Shown piece by piece: positions 22,788-30,594 of a stretch of 41,835 bases of DNA. The DNA is from UBA2396 sp038042175 (GTDB taxonomy: Bacteria > Planctomycetota > Phycisphaerae > Phycisphaerales > UBA1924), in NCBI GenBank assembly GCA_964358855.1, contig CAYHQQ010000034.1, positions 1 to 41,835 on the forward strand, in the 5' to 3' direction. Position 1 is the stretch's first letter. Every line of letters begins with the position of its first letter. The notes beneath the pieces were generated by a model that was not told where the DNA came from, made no database searches, and was given only the letters and a program-made list of their open reading frames with translations. The position numbers and the translations under genes are program-made.

Positions 22788-24170
22788 ATGCTCCAGACGT
22801 TGCTCAACGTCTTTAAGGTTGCCGAACTTCGGTCCAAGGTGCTCTTCACGCTGAGCATGCTCGTCGTGTTCCGTATCGGGCATTGGATTCCGCTGCCCGG
22901 TGTGAACCAGGAGCAGATGAAGAAGCTCTTTGAGAGCATGGCCGAGGACTCGGCGCTGAGCCGTCTGACGCAGTATGTCGCGACGTTCTCGGGGGGCGCG
23001 CTCTCCCACTCGACGATCTTCGGGCTGGGCATCGCTCCGTACATCACCGCGTCGATTATTTTCCAGATCATGGCCTCGGCGATGCCGCAGCTCAAGAAGC
23101 TCCAGGAAGAAGGGCCCACCGGGCGTCAGAAGATCATGGAGTGGACGCGTTACGCGACCCTGGGTCTTTGCATCATCCAGGGCGTGGGCTGGCTCGTGTA
23201 TCTCCAGCGGATGGGTCTGATCTACCCGCAGGTGATCTCCAGCCCGCTGTGGTGGATGATGGCGGTCACCGCCCTTTCGGCCGGCACCATCTTCCTGATG
23301 TGGCTGGGCGAGCAGATCGACAAGCACGGCATCGGCAACGGGGTGTCGATGATCATCATGGCGGGCATCCTGGGCAGCATGCCCGCGGCGATCATCGAGA
23401 TCTACCGCACGTTCGAGCCGGGAGACCCCCAGAAGCTCGGCTTCCCGGGACTCGTGGGCATCATGATCGGTTTCGTCGCCATCACCGCGGGCTCGGTCAT
23501 CATGACCGTCGCGCAGCGCCGCATCCCCGTCCAGCAGGCCAAGCACACCAAGGGCATGCGGGTGTATGGCGGGCAGCGCAGCTTTCTGCCGCTCAAACTC
23601 AACCACGGCGGCGTCATGCCCGTGGTCTTCGCCAGCACGCTCATGATGTTCCCGGGCGTCTTCTTCTCGTACATCAAGGAATACGCCGACCGGACCACCG
23701 ACCCCACGGGCTGGTTCGCCCGAAGCGCGCTGTGGCTCAACAACAACTTCTCCTCGGGCGAGTTCCCGTACGTGCTGCTGTACATCGCGATGGTCTACTT
23801 CTTCAGCTACTTCTGGATCACTGTCCAGGTCAGCCCCGACGACATGAGCAAGCAGCTCAAAGAGCACGGCTCGTTCATCCCGGGCCTGCGTCCGGGGCCA
23901 CGCACCGCCGAGTATCTGCAGTCGGTGATGATGCGGATCACCTTTGTCGGTGCGGCGTTCCTGGGGCTCATCGCGGTGCTGCCGCTCATCATCAACAAGA
24001 ATCTGGGTGTGAGCCAGACCATCACGCACTTCCTGGGCGGCACGGGCCTGCTCATCGTCGTGAGCGTCACGCTCGACTTCCTGCAGCGCATCGAGGCGAA
24101 TCTCCTCATGCGGAATTACTCGGGGTTCCTCAGCGGCGGCGAAGAGATCCGCGGTCCCCGCAGCCGCTAG
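22788..24170 (+). CDS. secY: Preprotein translocase subunit SecY
   Basis: The 460-residue membrane protein matches SecY, the pore of the Sec translocon. It has multiple transmembrane segments. Recognisable parts are LFTLSMLVVFRIGHWIPLPG in TM1, the plug-region segment FSGGALSHSTIFGLGIAPYI, and the cytoplasmic loop FIPGLRPGPRTAEYLQSVM, which binds the ribosome and SecA. GAGG seven bases before the ATG supports the start. The usual neighbours adk and map do not follow. Confidence 0.97.
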   Translation: MLQTLLNVFKVAELRSKVLFTLSMLVVFRIGHWIPLPGVNQEQMKKLFESMAEDSALSRLTQYVATFSGGALSHSTIFGLGIAPYITASIIFQIMASAMPQLKKLQEEGPTGRQKIMEWTRYATLGLCIIQGVGWLVYLQRMGLIYPQVISSPLWWMMAVTALSAGTIFLMWLGEQIDKHGIGNGVSMIIMAGILGSMPAAIIEIYRTFEPGDPQKLGFPGLVGIMIGFVAITAGSVIMTVAQRRIPVQQAKHTKGMRVYGGQRSFLPLKLNHGGVMPVVFASTLMMFPGVFFSYIKEYADRTTDPTGWFARSALWLNNNFSSGEFPYVLLYIAMVYFFSYFWITVQVSPDDMSKQLKEHGSFIPGLRPGPRTAEYLQSVMMRITFVGAAFLGLIAVLPLIINKNLGVSQTITHFLGGTGLLIVVSVTLDFLQRIEANLLMRNYSGFLSGGEEIRGPRSR

Positions 24171-24208
24171 AGAGTTCGATTGGTTACCAAAGAAGGGTCA
24201 AAGGCCGA

Positions 24209-24514
24209 ATGGGCAAACAGGATGACAAGTTCACGTTCGAGGGTGTGGTCACCGAGGCCCTGCCCAACGCCATGTTCAAGGTCCAGCTGCCCAACGAGCA
24301 GAAGACCCAGGTCCTGGCCTACGTCTCGGGCAAGATGCGCATGAACTACATCCGGATCCTCCCGGGCGATCAGGTCACCGTCGAGATCAGCCCCTACGAC
24401 CTGACCAAGGCCCGGATCACCTTCCGCCATAGCGGGGGCGGTGGTGGCGGCGGCCCTCCGGGCGGCTACGGCGGAGCGCCGGGCGGCGGCGGGTATCAGG
24501 GAAACCGCAGGTAA
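24209..24514 (+). CDS. infA: Translation initiation factor IF-1 with a glycine-rich tail
   Basis: The first ~75 residues are IF-1, an OB-fold protein that occupies the A site during initiation: FTFEGVVTEALPNAMFKVQL, MRMNYIRILPGDQVTVEISP and YDLTKARITFRH. The protein is 101 residues against the usual ~72. The added tail is nearly all Gly with Pro, Tyr and Arg. The ATG at 24209 follows AAGG at 24201-24204. It comes 38 bases after secY. Confidence 0.94.
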   Translation: MGKQDDKFTFEGVVTEALPNAMFKVQLPNEQKTQVLAYVSGKMRMNYIRILPGDQVTVEISPYDLTKARITFRHSGGGGGGGPPGGYGGAPGGGGYQGNRR

Positions 24515-24594
24515 GTGATCGCATTTTGTCAGGCGGCCTGGCCTGTGACCTCGTACGGCCCTGGGTGGACGATTTTCGGATTTTGTGAAGAAAG

Positions 24595-24623
24595 GTGACA
24601 GCCATCGGGCCCTTGCCTATAGT
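24595..24623 (+). promoter_or_regulatory. Probable sigma70-type promoter ahead of rpmJ
   Basis: GTGACA (24595-24600) and TATAGT (24618-24623) are separated by exactly 17 bases and lie in the 264-base gap between infA and rpmJ. It should drive rpmJ-rpsM-rpsK-rpoA-rplQ from a ~150-base leader, giving RNA polymerase alpha a promoter of its own. Confidence 0.6.
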
Positions 24624-24778
24624 CACCTCTTGCCTCGGGCGGATCGGGGGGCGCCAAAGGGCGTTTCCGGCCTGTCAGGGGTTCTGTTCCGGGTCGGTTT
24701 TCAAAGCAACTTTGAGCCAAGTGGTGCCGGCGAGCGGGGAAAGTTCCCGAGCCTGGTGTCCGGCCTGAAAGGTGAGCC

Positions 24779-24895
24779 GTGAAGGTCAAATCGAGCGTTC
24801 GTCGGGTCTGCGGAAGTTGCCAGGTCGTGCGGCGCAAGGGAAAGCTGCGCGTGATCTGCAAGTCGGACCCCAAGCACAAGCAGGTTCAGGGCTGA
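24779..24895 (+). CDS. rpmJ: 50S ribosomal protein L36
   Basis: This 38-residue gene starts with GTG. The protein, MKVKSSVRRVCGSCQVV onward, matches L36. Its zinc ligands are present: Cys11, Cys14, Cys27 and His33. There is one extra residue between Cys27 and the His compared with the common C-x4-H form. It ends with HKQVQG, as expected. It lies between the proposed promoter and rpsM, its usual place. Confidence 0.93.
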   Translation: MKVKSSVRRVCGSCQVVRRKGKLRVICKSDPKHKQVQG

Positions 24896-24981
24896 GTCAC
24901 CCGCCAACGGTGTCGCAGCGGGATTGTTGAGCATTCGGACGCGGCGTCGAGCACGCCGCGACCTCAGATTGGAGCGAAGGC

Positions 24982-25362
24982 GTGCCACGTATTGCGGGTA
25001 TTGACGTTCCGGACAAGAAGAAAATCCTCTTCGCGCTGCAGTACGTGCACGGCATCGGTGCCCACGTCGCCAAGCTGATCCTCGAGGAAGCGAAGATCAA
25101 TCCCGAGCTGCGTGCCAACGAGGTCAGCGAGCAGCAGCTCGCTTTGATCACGGGCATCATCGACACGAACTATCTCGTCGAGGGCGCCCTGCGTCGTCAG
25201 GTGAGCCAGAACGTGCAGCGTCTCAAGGACATCAAGTCCTACCGGGGCGATCGCCACCGCAAGGGCCTGCCGGTCCGCGGGCAGAGGACCCAGTCCAACG
25301 CACGCACGCGCAAGGGCAAGAAGAAGACGGTTGCGGGCAAGAAGAGCGTCAAGGCGAAGTAA
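24982..25362 (+). CDS. rpsM: 30S ribosomal protein S13
   Basis: The 126-residue protein begins with GTG and reads MPRIAGIDVPDKKKILFALQ, the classic S13 start, then YVHGIGAHVAKLIL and the late motif HRKGLPVRGQRTQSNARTRK. S13 forms intersubunit bridges with 23S rRNA and L5. Length is normal. Confidence 0.97.
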   Translation: MPRIAGIDVPDKKKILFALQYVHGIGAHVAKLILEEAKINPELRANEVSEQQLALITGIIDTNYLVEGALRRQVSQNVQRLKDIKSYRGDRHRKGLPVRGQRTQSNARTRKGKKKTVAGKKSVKAK

Positions 25363-25486
25363 TCAGCGTCCCCGGTGCTTTCCGCCGCGCTCCATCGTGG
25401 GGCCGGACGAGGGTTCCCGGGACAGTTTGTGAGAGATCGAGCGCGGGGACGACACCAGTGGTCGGATGATCCGCAGCGAGGGAACG

Positions 25487-25858
25487 ATGGCGAAGGCGAA
25501 AGTACGCAAGAATGTGGTCCGTGGAATCGTCCACATCCGGTCGACCAACAACAACACGATCGTGACCATCACCGACATGAACGGCGAGACCGTCGCCTGG
25601 GACAGCGCGGGCACCATCGGCTTCAAGGGATGCCGCAAGAGCACGCCCTTTGCCGCCACCCGTGCCGCCGAGACCTGCGGGCAAAAGGTCCGCAAGATGG
25701 GCATGACCGAGGTCGAGGTCAGGATCAAGGGCGCCGGCCAGGGTCGCGAGAGCGCCGTGAACGGGCTGGTCGCGACGGGCCTGCGGGTGACGGCGGTGGA
25801 AGACCACACGCCGGTTCCCCACAACGGCTGCCGTCCCGCCAAGCGTCGGCGCGTCTGA
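25487..25858 (+). CDS. rpsK: 30S ribosomal protein S11
   Basis: The 123-residue product fits S11 on the 30S platform: VHIRSTNNNTIVTITDMNGE, WDSAGTIGFKGCRKSTPFAA, and the C-terminal TPVPHNGCRPAKRRRV. The ATG at 25487 follows GAGGGA; the in-frame ATG at 25466 adds unconserved residues. rpsD, which often follows, is absent. Confidence 0.97.
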   Translation: MAKAKVRKNVVRGIVHIRSTNNNTIVTITDMNGETVAWDSAGTIGFKGCRKSTPFAATRAAETCGQKVRKMGMTEVEVRIKGAGQGRESAVNGLVATGLRVTAVEDHTPVPHNGCRPAKRRRV

Positions 25859-26022
25859 TCGAGAGAACATCGGCCAGGGCACAGGCCCCGGCCGCATTAC
25901 GTTGAGAACAATGTCGCCCACGGGCAGAAGGGGCGTGCCGGATCACTCAGCAGGATCAGGCCGCACCGAGAACCGATAGGGGCGTCCGTCAATCGCGGTA
26001 CTGCTGAACACGGGGACATCGC

Positions 26023-27042
26023 ATGAGGTTCCGTTGGCGCGGACTTGAGTTGCCGTCGCGGGTGGTCGCCGATCCTCGGCACACGACAAACACCTACGGC
26101 CGCTTTACTGTTGAACCGTTCGAGCGTGGTTTCGGGACGACGATCGGCAACGCGCTCCGGCGCGTGCTGCTGTCGAGCCTGGAGGGCGCTTCGGTCACTT
26201 CCATCAAGCTCAAGGGGGCTCAGCACGAGTTCCAGAGCATGGCCGGCGTGATGGAGGACGTCACCGACGTCGTTCTGAACGTCAAGAACCTGGTCGTCAA
26301 GCTCGACGGCGATGAGCCCAAGACGATGAAGCTCGCCGCCCGCGGGCCCGGCGAGGTTACGGCCGACATGATCCAGGCCGACACCGCCATCACCATCCTC
26401 AACAAGGACCTGGTGCTGGCGACCTTGACTGAGAAGGTCGAGTTTGAGATGGAGCTTCGCGTCGGCAAGGGCCGGGGCTACGTTCCCGCGGGCGAGATGT
26501 ACGACCGCGATGCCGACCAGGAGGTCGGGCTGATCCACGTGGACGCTCTGTACTCCCCCGTGCAGCGGGTGCGGTACAAGATCGAAGAGACCCGCGTCGG
26601 TCAGCGGACCAACTACGACAAGCTCACGCTTGAGATCTGGACCAACGGCACGGTCACGCCCGAGATGGCGATGGTCGAGGCCGGCAAGATCTTGAGGAAG
26701 CACCTCAATCCCTTCGTCCAGTATTTCGACCTGGGCGAGGAGCGCGTCTCGACCGAGGCCGCGGCGGCCGCGAGCGTCGACGAGGATCTCATCCGCAAGC
26801 TGAACATGAACGTCAGCGAGCTGGAGCTCTCGGTTCGCGCCAGCAACTGCCTGGAGTCGGCGAGGATCGACAACGTTGCCCAGCTGGTGGTGCAGAGCGA
26901 GGCCGACCTGCTCAAGCTGCGGAGCTTTGGCAAGACGTCGCTCCGAGAGGTCAAGCGCAAGCTGCTCGACATCAATCTCGACCTTGGTATGGCCCTCCCC
27001 GACGGGTACCAGGTGATCAAGCCCGAGATTCCTGCCCAGTAA
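26023..27042 (+). CDS. rpoA: DNA-directed RNA polymerase subunit alpha
   Basis: The 339-residue protein is full length. The N-terminal dimerisation domain holds FTVEPFERGFGTTIGNALRR and VLLSSLEGASVTSIKLKG. The C-terminal domain, linked by an Ala-rich stretch, holds LELSVRASNCLESARIDNVA and FGKTSLREVKRKLLDINLDL, which contacts UP elements and activators. It follows rpsK after 164 bases. Confidence 0.97.
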   Translation: MRFRWRGLELPSRVVADPRHTTNTYGRFTVEPFERGFGTTIGNALRRVLLSSLEGASVTSIKLKGAQHEFQSMAGVMEDVTDVVLNVKNLVVKLDGDEPKTMKLAARGPGEVTADMIQADTAITILNKDLVLATLTEKVEFEMELRVGKGRGYVPAGEMYDRDADQEVGLIHVDALYSPVQRVRYKIEETRVGQRTNYDKLTLEIWTNGTVTPEMAMVEAGKILRKHLNPFVQYFDLGEERVSTEAAAAASVDEDLIRKLNMNVSELELSVRASNCLESARIDNVAQLVVQSEADLLKLRSFGKTSLREVKRKLLDINLDLGMALPDGYQVIKPEIPAQ

Positions 27043-27187
27043 GGCGGGGCCTTGGGTCCTACCGGGGCTTGTGAATGGTTTGGGTTCGGTACAAACTGCC
27101 GCGGGCGGAAAGCCGCGACCGGCAGAGCTAGAATCAAGGCCCGACCCGGACCTAGTCGCCGGGCGGCACGGATAGTGGAGTTGTCAA

Positions 27188-27808
27188 ATGCGTCACCGCA
27201 GGGCTGGATACCGACTTGGCCGAACCACGGCCCACCGTCTCTCGACGCTCAGGAACCTGGCGATCGGGCTGTTCCAACACGGCCAGATCGTCACGACCGA
27301 GCAAAGGGCCAAGTGCGTCAAGCCGATGGTCGAGAAGATCATCACCATCGCCAAGGCCGGCGGGATGAACGCCCACCGTCAGATCGCCGCCAAGCTCGGT
27401 CGCGATCGCAAGGCCTTTGAGTGGCTCTACGTCTCCAAGACCGCGACCGACGCCGAGAAGGCCTCCGTGGCCGCTCTCCGCGAGCGGGCCGAGGGTTATT
27501 TCGACGTTCCCGAGTCGAGCAAGGTCGAGCGCAACCGCTACGGCGAGCTGCGCAAGGCCCCCTCGCTCACCGCCCACATCGTCAACAACGTCGCCAAGCG
27601 GTTTGCCGACCGGACCGGCGGTTACACCCGCGTCGTCCGCCTGGGCAAGCACCGCATCGGTGACGGGGCCGAGCTCTGCCTCCTGCAGTTCGTCGGCAAC
27701 GAGGAAGGCCCCGAGATCGGCGGCAAGGCGAGCACCCGGCGTCGTACGGCCGATAAGCGCACGGCGTTCGCCGCCAAGGTCCGCAAGCAGGCCGCCCCGG
27801 CCGCCTGA
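27188..27808 (+). CDS. rplQ: 50S ribosomal protein L17 with an internal insertion and C-terminal extension
   Basis: The product starts MRHRRAGYRLGRTTAHRLST and ends its core with GGYTRVVRLGKHRIGDGAEL, as L17 does. It is 206 residues against the usual ~120. The extra sequence is mainly an internal segment of ~60 residues after the GMNAHRQIAAKLGRDRKA region, plus a basic tail (KASTRRRTADKRTAF). L17 lies near the tunnel exit, so the insert could be surface-exposed there. It is the last gene of the ribosomal block. Confidence 0.95.
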   Translation: MRHRRAGYRLGRTTAHRLSTLRNLAIGLFQHGQIVTTEQRAKCVKPMVEKIITIAKAGGMNAHRQIAAKLGRDRKAFEWLYVSKTATDAEKASVAALRERAEGYFDVPESSKVERNRYGELRKAPSLTAHIVNNVAKRFADRTGGYTRVVRLGKHRIGDGAELCLLQFVGNEEGPEIGGKASTRRRTADKRTAFAAKVRKQAAPAA

Positions 27809-27835
27809 TTTGCTCGAGAAACTCAGCTTCCCAAA

Positions 27836-27867
27836 GACGCCCGGTCCGACCGGGCGTCACTTTTTTT
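27836..27867 (+). terminator. Intrinsic terminator after rplQ
   Basis: GACGCCCGGT and ACCGGGCGTC form a perfect 10-bp stem around a 3-base loop, followed after two bases by seven T's (27861-27867). It closes the ribosomal block. Confidence 0.92.
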
Positions 27868-27930
27868 GGGGCCAGATGTTCGGAAACCGGTAGGTCCACA
27901 AATTCCCGAACCTTTTGCGTCCGACACCGG

Positions 27931-27936
27931 TATGAT
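27931..27936 (+). promoter_or_regulatory. Possible -10 element of the small lipoprotein gene
   Basis: TATGAT lies 80 bases before the lipoprotein start and just after the rplQ terminator, where a new promoter is expected. No good -35 hexamer is seen at 16-18 bases upstream, so this call is weak. Confidence 0.35.
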
Positions 27937-28016
27937 GTACCGCGGGCATGTCTGCCCGAGCGTGGTATCAGTACAAACCGCGTCCCATGTCGGGTACGCA
28001 CCATCAGGAGTTTCCC

Positions 28017-28235
28017 ATGAAGCGTGTCTTTGCTCTCGTCGCCGTTGCCGCTGTTCTCGCCGGTTGTTCTTCCACCACGACCAGTTCGACCCCCGCCGCG
28101 GGCGCCGTGTCGGGCGAGAAGAAGGCCTGCTGCAGCTCCACCGAAGCCGCCAAGGCCGCCCCCGGCATGGTCGGCGAGAAGAAATCCTGCGGCGGCGGCT
28201 CCTGCTCCGCCAGCACGGCCGAGAAGAAGAACTGA
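28017..28235 (+). CDS. Small Cys-rich lipoprotein
   Basis: The 72-residue product has a clear lipoprotein signal peptide, FALVAVAAVLAGC, with a lipobox LAGC; the mature protein would begin at that Cys. The rest is a Ser/Thr linker and two similar halves, each containing GEKK and Cys residues (ACCSSTEAAK, then SCGGGSC). The four mature cysteines beyond the lipidated one could bind a metal or form disulfides. AGGAG six bases before the ATG fixes the start. The family is not recognised. The gene appears to be monocistronic, between terminators. Confidence 0.8.
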   Translation: MKRVFALVAVAAVLAGCSSTTTSSTPAAGAVSGEKKACCSSTEAAKAAPGMVGEKKSCGGGSCSASTAEKKN

Positions 28236-28274
28236 GCAAGCTCTGATCGCAGACTCAATCGATTGAGTTCAACG

Positions 28275-28305
28275 ACGCCCGCCATTCATGGCGGGCGTTG
28301 TCTTT
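28275..28305 (+). terminator. Intrinsic terminator after the small lipoprotein gene
   Basis: ACGCCCGCCA and TGGCGGGCGT form a perfect 10-bp stem with a TTCA loop. TGTCTTT follows, a short broken U-run. Its position 40 bases after the lipoprotein stop fits a terminator. The right side merges into the 17-bp repeats. Confidence 0.75.
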
Positions 28306-28348
28306 GGTGGGGACTTGTCTTTGGTGAAAGGTTGTCTTTGGTGGGGCG
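28298..28348 (+). repeat. Three tandem 17-bp repeats upstream of pheS
   Basis: TTGTCTTTGGTG recurs at 28298, 28315 and 28332, an exact 17-base period; the last five bases of each unit vary. The array ends about 20 bases before the pheS ATG. The last TTGTCT is 17 bases before TCTACT (28355-28360), so the array may overlap the pheS promoter. Confidence 0.9.
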
Positions 28349-28368
28349 TTGGCGTCTACTCTTGGCCC

Positions 28369-29421
28369 ATGATCGAACAGATCGACCAACTCCAGGCCCA
28401 GGCCACCGGATCGCTCCAGGCCGCCACGGGCGCCGAGGCGCTCGAGGCGTGGCGCCTTGCGATTCTGGGCAAGTCCGGCAAGCTCGCGGCGTTGATGTCG
28501 GGGCTCAAGGATGTGCCCAAGGAGCAGAAGCCCGCGGTAGGCGCCAGGCTCAACCAGGCGCGTGCAGCCCTGGAGGAAGCCTTCAGCGCCAGGAAGGCCG
28601 CGTCGGGCAGCGTCTCGACGCCCGAGGAACTCGTCGACGTCACCGAGCCGGGCTCGATCACGAGCTATGGCCCCGGGCGGCGTCACATCATCACCCGCGT
28701 GATCGACGAGCTCGTCGACGTCTTTGGACGCATGGGATTCGAGGTTGCGACCGGCCCCGAGGTCGAAGACGACGACCACAACTTCGTGAAGCTGAACATT
28801 CCCGCGGCCCATCCGGCTCGTGATCCCGCCGACAACTTCTACGTCGACGATGTCGGCGATGCTGGAGGTGGGGGGGCGGCGTCGCCGCGCATGATGCGGA
28901 GCCAGACGAGCACGGTACAGGTCCGCGTGATGGAGGAGATGGTCCGTCGCGACGGCGGGCGTCTCAAGACGCCCATCAAGGTCGTCTCGCCCGGGCGGGT
29001 CTACCGCCCCGACACCGTCGACGCGACTCACTCGTTCATGTTCCACCAGCTCGAAGGGCTCTGCGTGGAGCGCAAGCTCTCGATGGTCGACCTCAAGACC
29101 ACGCTCTACCAGTTCATCCGCGCGTACTTCGGTGAGAAGGCCGAGGTGCGATTCACGCCCACGTTCTACCCCTTCACCGAGCCCTCGGCACAGTTCGAGA
29201 TCCTCGTCCAGCTCCGCCCCGATCTGCCGGTGAAGTGGATGGAGCTGGGTGGGTGCGGAATGGTCCACCCCAACGTGCTGCGCATGTGCGGCGTGGATCC
29301 CGAGGAGTGGACGGGCTTTGCGTTTGGCTTTGGCATCGAGCGCCTGGCGATGGGCAAGTACGCGATCCCTGACATCCGCATGCTCTTTGAGAACGACGTG
29401 CGGTTTCTCAGGCAGCTGTGA
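28369..29421 (+). CDS. pheS: Phenylalanine-tRNA ligase alpha subunit
   Basis: The 350-residue product is a full-length bacterial PheS: an N-terminal coiled coil (to ~90) and the class II catalytic core. Motif 2 reads GRVYRPDTVDATHSFMFHQL and motif 3 GFAFGFGIERLAM. VTEPGSITSYGPGRRH marks the start of the core. A short Gly-rich insert lies after FYVDD. The ATG at 28369 is chosen because the longer frame runs into the 17-bp repeats. No ribosome site precedes it, which hints at leaderless translation. pheT is not adjacent. Confidence 0.95.
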   Translation: MIEQIDQLQAQATGSLQAATGAEALEAWRLAILGKSGKLAALMSGLKDVPKEQKPAVGARLNQARAALEEAFSARKAASGSVSTPEELVDVTEPGSITSYGPGRRHIITRVIDELVDVFGRMGFEVATGPEVEDDDHNFVKLNIPAAHPARDPADNFYVDDVGDAGGGGAASPRMMRSQTSTVQVRVMEEMVRRDGGRLKTPIKVVSPGRVYRPDTVDATHSFMFHQLEGLCVERKLSMVDLKTTLYQFIRAYFGEKAEVRFTPTFYPFTEPSAQFEILVQLRPDLPVKWMELGGCGMVHPNVLRMCGVDPEEWTGFAFGFGIERLAMGKYAIPDIRMLFENDVRFLRQL

Positions 29422-29427
29422 TCGGCG

Positions 29428-30594
29428 TTACTCCGCCGGGCGGAGCGCGATCTCGCGCGCCAGCGACTCGATCGCGGTCCGCACAACCTGGATCGAACGC
29501 AGATACTCGGCGATGGAGATGTGCTCGCCGGGTGTATGGTCCAGCGCGCTATCGCCGGGCCCGTAGGCCGCGATCGGGCAGTTCCAGACCGGTCCCACGA
29601 CGTTCATGTCCGAGGTGCCGGTCTTGACGCGGGGCCTTGGACTTCCGCCGTGGTCGCGGATGGCGTTGGACAGAGCGCGGGCGACGGGACTTGCGCGGTC
29701 GACGACGTGGGCGACCTCGGGGGCTGAGCACCGCAGCACAACGTCGGCACAATCGTCGCGTTCCGCGGCGATCGCGCGGCACATGGCCTCGACGCCAAGC
29801 GGTGTCACGCCCGGCGGAAGTCGGAATCCGACGTTCAGGCTCGCGGTCTCCGCCAGCCCGTCGCTCGTCGTGTTGAACGACCGCAGGCGTGGCTGGACCG
29901 AGTCGAACGCGCCCTTGGCCCCAGGTGTCAGCGCCTTGGACGCTTCCTGGACCGCGTGCCACCACCCCGCGGCACTCTCCGCCGGTGTTGCGTCGGGTCC
30001 GGCCGAGTGTGTGCTCCCGCGCTTGATCGCAAGGTCGACCACCAGACGCCCCTTGTACCCCAGCGTGACGCCGTCCCAGTGGCTGGGCTCACCGATGATG
30101 CACGCGGCGGGTCGATAGGCGCTCGCCGCGTGGCGTGCGCCGCGAGAGGTCGCGGCCTCCTCTTCGACAGCGCCGATGACCACCACCCGCACGCCCGGGG
30201 GCAAGGTCGCCGTCGCGGCGGCGACGATGAAGGCCGCCAGCGGGCCCTTGGCGTCCACGCTGCCGCGTCCGTGCAGGATGTCCCCTTCGATGCGGACTGG
30301 AATCCGACCCGGCACGGTGTCCATGTGTCCCAGCAGGACAATGTCCTGCGAGGGAGCGGTGGGCTGCCTTCCCGGCTTGATGGCGACCCCCACGGCGTTG
30401 CCGGCCTCGTCGATCGAGGCGGAGAGGCCCATCGAGTGCATCCGCTGGGCGATGTGCATCGCCACCGCCGATTCCTTCCCGCTGAGGCTCTCGATGGCGA
30501 CCATGCCGTACAGCAGGGACACGGCGTCCTCGTCGGTGAAGTTCGCGCGGGCCGTCGCCCTTTCGAAGGCCGACATTCCAGACGTACGCGTCAT
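29428..30594 (-). CDS. lysK: [LysW]-lysine/ornithine hydrolase (M20 peptidase family)
   Basis: The 388-residue protein is an M20-type metallohydrolase. Expected metal-site motifs are present: LLGHMDTVPG, GRGSVDAKGPLAAF, GAVEEEAATSRG, and the late DHTPGEHI. In LysW pathways LysK cuts the isopeptide bond to release lysine or ornithine from the carrier protein LysW, which fits its place as the last gene of this cluster. Its ATG overlaps the lysZ stop in an ATGA, so the start is firm and coupling is likely. It meets pheS tail to tail with only six bases between. Confidence 0.9.
   Translation of the reverse strand: MTRTSGMSAFERATARANFTDEDAVSLLYGMVAIESLSGKESAVAMHIAQRMHSMGLSASIDEAGNAVGVAIKPGRQPTAPSQDIVLLGHMDTVPGRIPVRIEGDILHGRGSVDAKGPLAAFIVAAATATLPPGVRVVVIGAVEEEAATSRGARHAASAYRPAACIIGEPSHWDGVTLGYKGRLVVDLAIKRGSTHSAGPDATPAESAAGWWHAVQEASKALTPGAKGAFDSVQPRLRSFNTTSDGLAETASLNVGFRLPPGVTPLGVEAMCRAIAAERDDCADVVLRCSAPEVAHVVDRASPVARALSNAIRDHGGSPRPRVKTGTSDMNVVGPVWNCPIAAYGPGDSALDHTPGEHISIAEYLRSIQVVRTAIESLAREIALRPAE

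Noticed and set aside
23141..24514. A 457-residue protein ending in IF-1
   Set aside because: The upstream part is an out-of-frame reading of secY. IF-1 starts at 24209 with its own ribosome site.
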